From assembly GCA_021826605.1 (NCBI GenBank), contig JAKAZF010000063.1, forward strand, positions 1 through 9,621: a stretch of 9,621 nt of DNA, given 5' to 3'. A program made the position numbers and the translations under genes. Position 1 is the stretch's first letter; the number at the start of each line of letters is the position of its first letter. Below are positions 7,332 to 9,621 of the stretch, piece after piece. A model generated the notes under the pieces. That model was not told the origin of the DNA and made no database searches. It saw only the letters and a list, made by a program, of their open reading frames with translations. The stretch is from Planctomycetota bacterium (lineage in GTDB: Bacteria > Planctomycetota > Phycisphaerae > WQYP01).

Positions 7332-7343
7332 TATTGTACCGCT

Positions 7344-8507
7344 TCACGTCCATGGGCCAAAATGTTTCGACAATTGCAACGTCTGGTCCATGTAGGGTGA
7401 TTTTGACGTGGCTGATCCACCTGCGGCTGCTACAACCTTTTTTTCTTCACTTGCATCTTCAGACATCCGATAGAACGTGAGCTTTGCCATTTTCTCCTTA
7501 TGGTTCAGGCTGACATTCAAGTCATGGCCGCGCACCTCAAAGATTAGAGGCGTGCCCGTCTGGCCATCCTGTCGCTCCAGCCTGAAAAAGGGATGGACGA
7601 ATCCGGCGTAATGAATGCGAATTTCGCCAATTGACTCGTCAATAGCGCGGCAATATACGGCCACGCCCTTCGGTACTGCGATCTTTTCGTAGGAACGGAT
7701 GATGTAGAAAGAACCTGCCCTAATCTGCAGCCGGTGATTCTTATCCGAAGGGACAATTTCCCAGTAGTCGGATGGTGGGAGAGCCTTCGAAGCAGCCAGG
7801 TCAACCGGGCTACGATCGCCGGCTTCGCGGCTGCGGAAAGCTACGGCATCTTCTCCCGCTATTTTCACGTTCTTAAGGTTAGCACTTAGCATGCTGTCGC
7901 AATATTTCCCATCGGGTAGTAATACCTTAGAAATCGTTTCGCCATGGATTTCCGAGTCCTCTGGCTTCCCGATAAAGAATCGCAATTGGGTAAGCGAATC
8001 ACCTTCGTGCACGATAATTGGAAAAGTGATCGGCGTTACTTCCAGAAAGAGACAACCATTTCCCTCCTTAAGAGCGTTCGGGGTAAACCCCTCATAAAGT
8101 TGGGATCCGTCGACAATGAGGCGCGCCAGCACATCCAAGCGCCCGATTGAGCTTTTTGCTGTGGACTGCCCGTAGAAGTCAGCAGATTTAAATTCGTTCG
8201 TTGTACCCAATCGCTCTTTTAGTCGAAATAAATAAGTTGTTCGTGGTGCCAGAACATATCCGCCGGCTTTTTCGCGGCCCTCTAATTTAGTGACAAGGCC
8301 TTGGTCTTCCAAGCTCCGCAGGTAGTCGCTTCCCGATGGCTTAACGGAGCCCTGTGTAAGCAAATAGGCTTCGCCCGTGACGTGGAGGTCGATTGAAGAG
8401 TGGTCACAGGCCTTGGAATCGAAATTTTCCAGGGATTTTCCGTCAATCAGCGCTGTCACTTGTGCCCGGGATAAGACCCCCGGAATCCAACGATCCCATG
8501 GCGGCAT
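7344..8507 (-). CDS. dcd: dCTP deaminase, long two-domain form
   Basis: Converts dCTP to dUTP, feeding dTMP synthesis. At 387 residues it is twice the usual 190-residue Dcd and matches the long form known from alphaproteobacteria, in which two dUTPase-like folds are joined. First fold: AKSSIGRLDVLARL (117-130; S119/S120 and R123 correspond to the substrate-binding motif), FLEVTPITFPIIVHEGDSLT (154-173; E156 aligns with the catalytic Glu) and Q174. Second fold: GEIRIHYAGF (294-303) and LIFEVRGHDL (321-330). The C terminus LQLSKHF (377-383) is the family's characteristic end. The start at 8507 has AAGGAG 7 nt upstream. It heads a probable operon with the GNAT-ASCH gene. A housekeeping role in pyrimidine metabolism is the default; standalone dCTP deaminases are also known phage-defence enzymes. 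No clear promoter was found upstream. Confidence 0.92.
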   Translation of the reverse strand: MPPWDRWIPGVLSRAQVTALIDGKSLENFDSKACDHSSIDLHVTGEAYLLTQGSVKPSGSDYLRSLEDQGLVTKLEGREKAGGYVLAPRTTYLFRLKERLGTTNEFKSADFYGQSTAKSSIGRLDVLARLIVDGSQLYEGFTPNALKEGNGCLFLEVTPITFPIIVHEGDSLTQLRFFIGKPEDSEIHGETISKVLLPDGKYCDSMLSANLKNVKIAGEDAVAFRSREAGDRSPVDLAASKALPPSDYWEIVPSDKNHRLQIRAGSFYIIRSYEKIAVPKGVAVYCRAIDESIGEIRIHYAGFVHPFFRLERQDGQTGTPLIFEVRGHDLNVSLNHKEKMAKLTFYRMSEDASEEKKVVAAAGGSATSKSPYMDQTLQLSKHFGPWT

Positions 8508-8574
8508 GTTAACGCTCCTTAAAACTTTACTACGACCGCCTTCCAATGGGACGGATCGGCGATGGAATCCGTTT

Positions 8575-8634
8575 TACCGCGGGCATCTTGCCTGCATCGG
8601 GAACTCGACAAAAACAGGCGAGACGCCTGCGGTA
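8575..8634. repeat. 60-bp imperfect inverted-repeat element (REP/BIME-like)
   Basis: A left arm TACCGCGGGCATCTTGCCTG (8575-8594) and a right arm CAGGCGAGACGCCTGCGGTA (8615-8634) are inverted copies with 17 of 20 positions matching, separated by exactly 20 bp. Each arm is itself palindromic: GGCA-TCT-TGCC in the left and CAGGCG-AGA-CGCCTG in the right. The design, two small hairpins in opposite orientation, resembles bacterial REP pairs. I believe similar 'GCAGGCGTCTCGCCTG' sequences are common between genes in Planctomycetota and Verrucomicrobiota, but cannot verify that here. Confidence 0.7.
8610..8629 (-). terminator. Terminator-like hairpin within the inverted-repeat element
   Basis: On the minus strand CAGGCG-TCT-CGCCTG forms a perfect 6-bp GC-rich stem with a 3-nt loop and is followed directly by five T residues. 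It could end transcripts coming from the pseudo-receiver gene and so separate it from dcd. It coincides with the right arm of the repeat, so termination may be incidental. Confidence 0.45.
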
Positions 8635-8826
8635 CCTATATAGCTGCCTTCGCAACCGAGTATCATCAACAGCCAAGCGGAGTAAATGCCTATCCACGAG
8701 CTCCCGTGACGGCAAATACGTTGGGTGGGAGCATAGCCGCCGGAATTTCGGAAGTAAAGTGGGGTCGCTTCATCCGCGCACACCGGATCCCGGTAAACAT
8801 GTTTTTTTACTGTTGGCCGCGCTCCC

Positions 8827-9207
8827 TTACCGCGTTTCGCCTGCGGCCAATACCGCTCGTAAATGTTCCGCGACCTGCGGCAAATGAATGGTGGACTTTC
8901 CGAATCCCTGCAAGGCACCGGCGGCTACAGCTTTGGCCTGGGCATCATGCAGGTTGCTGACCAGCATCAGCGGCGGGCAATTCGGAATTTGCCGGAGTTG
9001 TTTAATAAGGTCAATGCCGCTGGAATCATCGCTGTCGAGAATACGATTGATCAGCACCAGATTGTAGCGGTTGACCTGCAGCAGTTTTTCCGTTTCTTGC
9101 GCTGTGCCTGCCGCGTCCACCGTCATGGGCATCATGTGCTGAAGAAAATCATTGATGGCGGCGTGATCAAAACCACACTGTCCGACATCCAGAATACGCA
9201 CGTGCAT
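8827..9207 (-). CDS. Small atypical receiver (pseudo-receiver) protein
   Basis: A 126-residue single-domain protein with the alternating pattern of a CheY-like receiver and no output domain. Strand 1 MHVRILDVGQ lacks the usual acidic pair (G9/Q10 at that place); the strand 3 motif reads YNLVLINRILD, with N54 where the phospho-acceptor Asp is expected; strand 4 LMLVSN keeps S84; strand 5 GFGKS keeps K104. It is therefore probably not phosphorylated in the usual way and may work by protein binding. The start at 9207 has AAAGG 7 nt upstream. It is divergent from a HAD phosphatase gene and upstream of dcd, from which a terminator-like hairpin separates it. No kinase gene is nearby. I believe close relatives occur in Planctomycetota. 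Confidence 0.85.
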   Translation of the reverse strand: MHVRILDVGQCGFDHAAINDFLQHMMPMTVDAAGTAQETEKLLQVNRYNLVLINRILDSDDSSGIDLIKQLRQIPNCPPLMLVSNLHDAQAKAVAAGALQGFGKSTIHLPQVAEHLRAVLAAGETR

Positions 9208-9239
9208 TCATACACCTTTCAAAACTTTACCGGGCGAAA

Positions 9240-9248
9240 AGTATAGCA
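9240..9248 (-). promoter_or_regulatory. Extended -10 promoter of the pseudo-receiver gene
   Basis: On the minus strand TGCTATACT gives a -10 box TATACT (9240-9245, 5/6) preceded by the extended-10 TG. No good -35 box is present, as is usual for extended -10 promoters. A start near 9233 leaves a leader of about 26 nt. Confidence 0.5.
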
Positions 9249-9273
9249 GAATTATTCCGATTTCGGGCAGTTT

Positions 9274-9297
9274 TGCTAAATCGCCTGCTAAATCGCC
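9274..9297. repeat. Two tandem copies of a 12-bp sequence in the divergent promoter region
   Basis: TGCTAAATCGCC occurs twice in perfect tandem (9274-9285 and 9286-9297). The repeat lies just upstream of the pseudo-receiver -10 box and between the two divergent promoters, a position suited to a regulator binding side by side on one face of the DNA. No matching regulator is known. Confidence 0.6.
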
Positions 9298-9329
9298 GGG
9301 GGCTGCTTACCAAAACTTAATTATTGATT

Positions 9330-9359
9330 TTGACTCGGCGGCACCCTTTAGTCTACACT
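9330..9359 (+). promoter_or_regulatory. Promoter of the HAD phosphatase gene, predicting a leaderless mRNA
   Basis: -35 TTGACT (9330-9335, 5/6) and -10 TACACT (9354-9359, 4/6) are 18 bp apart. The normal start distance of about 7 nt places +1 at or next to the A of the ATG at 9367, so the mRNA would carry almost no leader. Confidence 0.5.
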
Positions 9360-9366
9360 TTCCAAC

Positions 9367-9621
9367 ATGACAAGACTTTCACCACCCGCCAATACCATTG
9401 ACAAAAAGACCGGATTAAACGCAGGCCATCAACTGATTGTTTGCGATCTGGATGGCACGCTGATCAGCCGCGACCACAAGCTGAACACTGCGGACATTGA
9501 CGCTCTGGCTGCGGCTCGTGAAGCCGGGATTACGGTGAGCATCTGCACGGGCCGCAGTATTGGAGAAGCGCTTGATATTATTAAGCCGCTGAATCTGTCC
9601 GGCCCGGGTGTATTTATTACC
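9367..9621 (+). CDS. Cof-type HAD-IIB phosphatase, N-terminal part
   Basis: The first 85 codons of a haloacid dehalogenase superfamily hydrolase; the rest lies beyond the right edge. Motif I VCDLDGTLI (25-33) holds the nucleophile D27 and the acid/base D29; motif II is ICTGR with T61 in SICTGRS. The spacing and the ALAAAREAGITVSICTGR helix-strand layout fit the Cof/HAD-IIB sugar-phosphate or flavin-phosphate phosphatases. The start is the only ATG, GTG or TTG between an in-frame TAG at 9349-9351 and motif I, so it is firm although no Shine-Dalgarno is present. It adds about 20 residues before the conserved core. Substrate cannot be deduced from this fragment. Confidence 0.9.
   Translation, partial: MTRLSPPANTIDKKTGLNAGHQLIVCDLDGTLISRDHKLNTADIDALAAAREAGITVSICTGRSIGEALDIIKPLNLSGPGVFIT

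Larger units (their letters stand above)
8508..8826. other. Spacer between pseudo-receiver gene and dcd
   Basis: No gene is supported. The stretch holds a 60-bp inverted-repeat element (8575-8634) and, near the pseudo-receiver stop codon, a palindrome AAACATGTTT (8795-8804) next to a run of seven T on the plus strand. Open frames on both strands cross it but overlap real genes or the palindromes and have no ribosome binding sites. Confidence 0.6.

Noticed and set aside
8791..8809. Plus-strand hairpin and T run as a terminator
   Set aside because: The ACCGG/CCGGT stem (8782-8794) is separated from the T run by about seven bases and no plus-strand gene ends there.
8546..8960. Open frames of 113-132 codons over the dcd/pseudo-receiver spacer
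   Set aside because: They translate the inverted-repeat element and the antisense of the pseudo-receiver; strings such as NRRDACGTY come from the palindrome and are typical of spurious repeat-derived proteins.

Overview
The window most resembles a chromosomal segment of a Planctomycetota-like bacterium (perhaps Phycisphaerae). Lineage is an inference from three things: an EF-Tu whose switch I loop lacks the usual RGITI signature and carries an insertion, a small degenerate receiver protein beginning MHVRILDVGQCGFD, and abundant short GC-rich palindromic repeats between genes. Base composition is moderate (mid-50s % GC by eye). Most genes have recognisable Shine-Dalgarno sequences, so bacterial translation signals are clear; one gene looks leaderless.

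Layout, left to right. Positions 1-1902 are a translation block read leftwards: tRNA-His(GTG), tRNA-Thr(GGT), then tuf (EF-Tu, 3' end beyond the left edge). The tRNA-Thr/tuf adjacency is a classic bacterial arrangement. tuf and tRNA-His each have a sigma70-like promoter. The two gene-free stretches beside tRNA-His (1352-1828 and 1903-2215) hold dispersed repeat motifs and hairpins instead of genes. Then comes zwf (glucose-6-phosphate dehydrogenase, leftward), divergent from a HIT-family Ap4A phosphorylase-like gene (rightward), with a 136-bp spacer holding a zwf promoter. The HIT gene converges on a membrane glycosyltransferase of the GT39/ArnT type across a structured, inverted-repeat-bounded spacer.

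From 8507 to 4518 three leftward genes form a likely operon: a long two-domain dCTP deaminase, a GNAT-ASCH fusion protein, and the glycosyltransferase, whose ATG overlaps the GNAT-ASCH stop codon by one base. The deaminase/GNAT-ASCH pair is the most unusual functional unit: a pyrimidine-nucleotide deaminase next to a protein joining an acetyltransferase-like domain to an ASCH domain (a fold that includes N4-acetylcytidine amidohydrolase). A role in modified-cytidine metabolism or in phage defence is a hypothesis only.

Upstream of that unit lie a 60-bp inverted-repeat element, a leftward gene for a pseudo-receiver protein that lacks the phospho-acceptor Asp, and, divergent from it, the first 85 codons of a Cof-type HAD phosphatase that runs off the right edge and seems to be translated from a leaderless mRNA.
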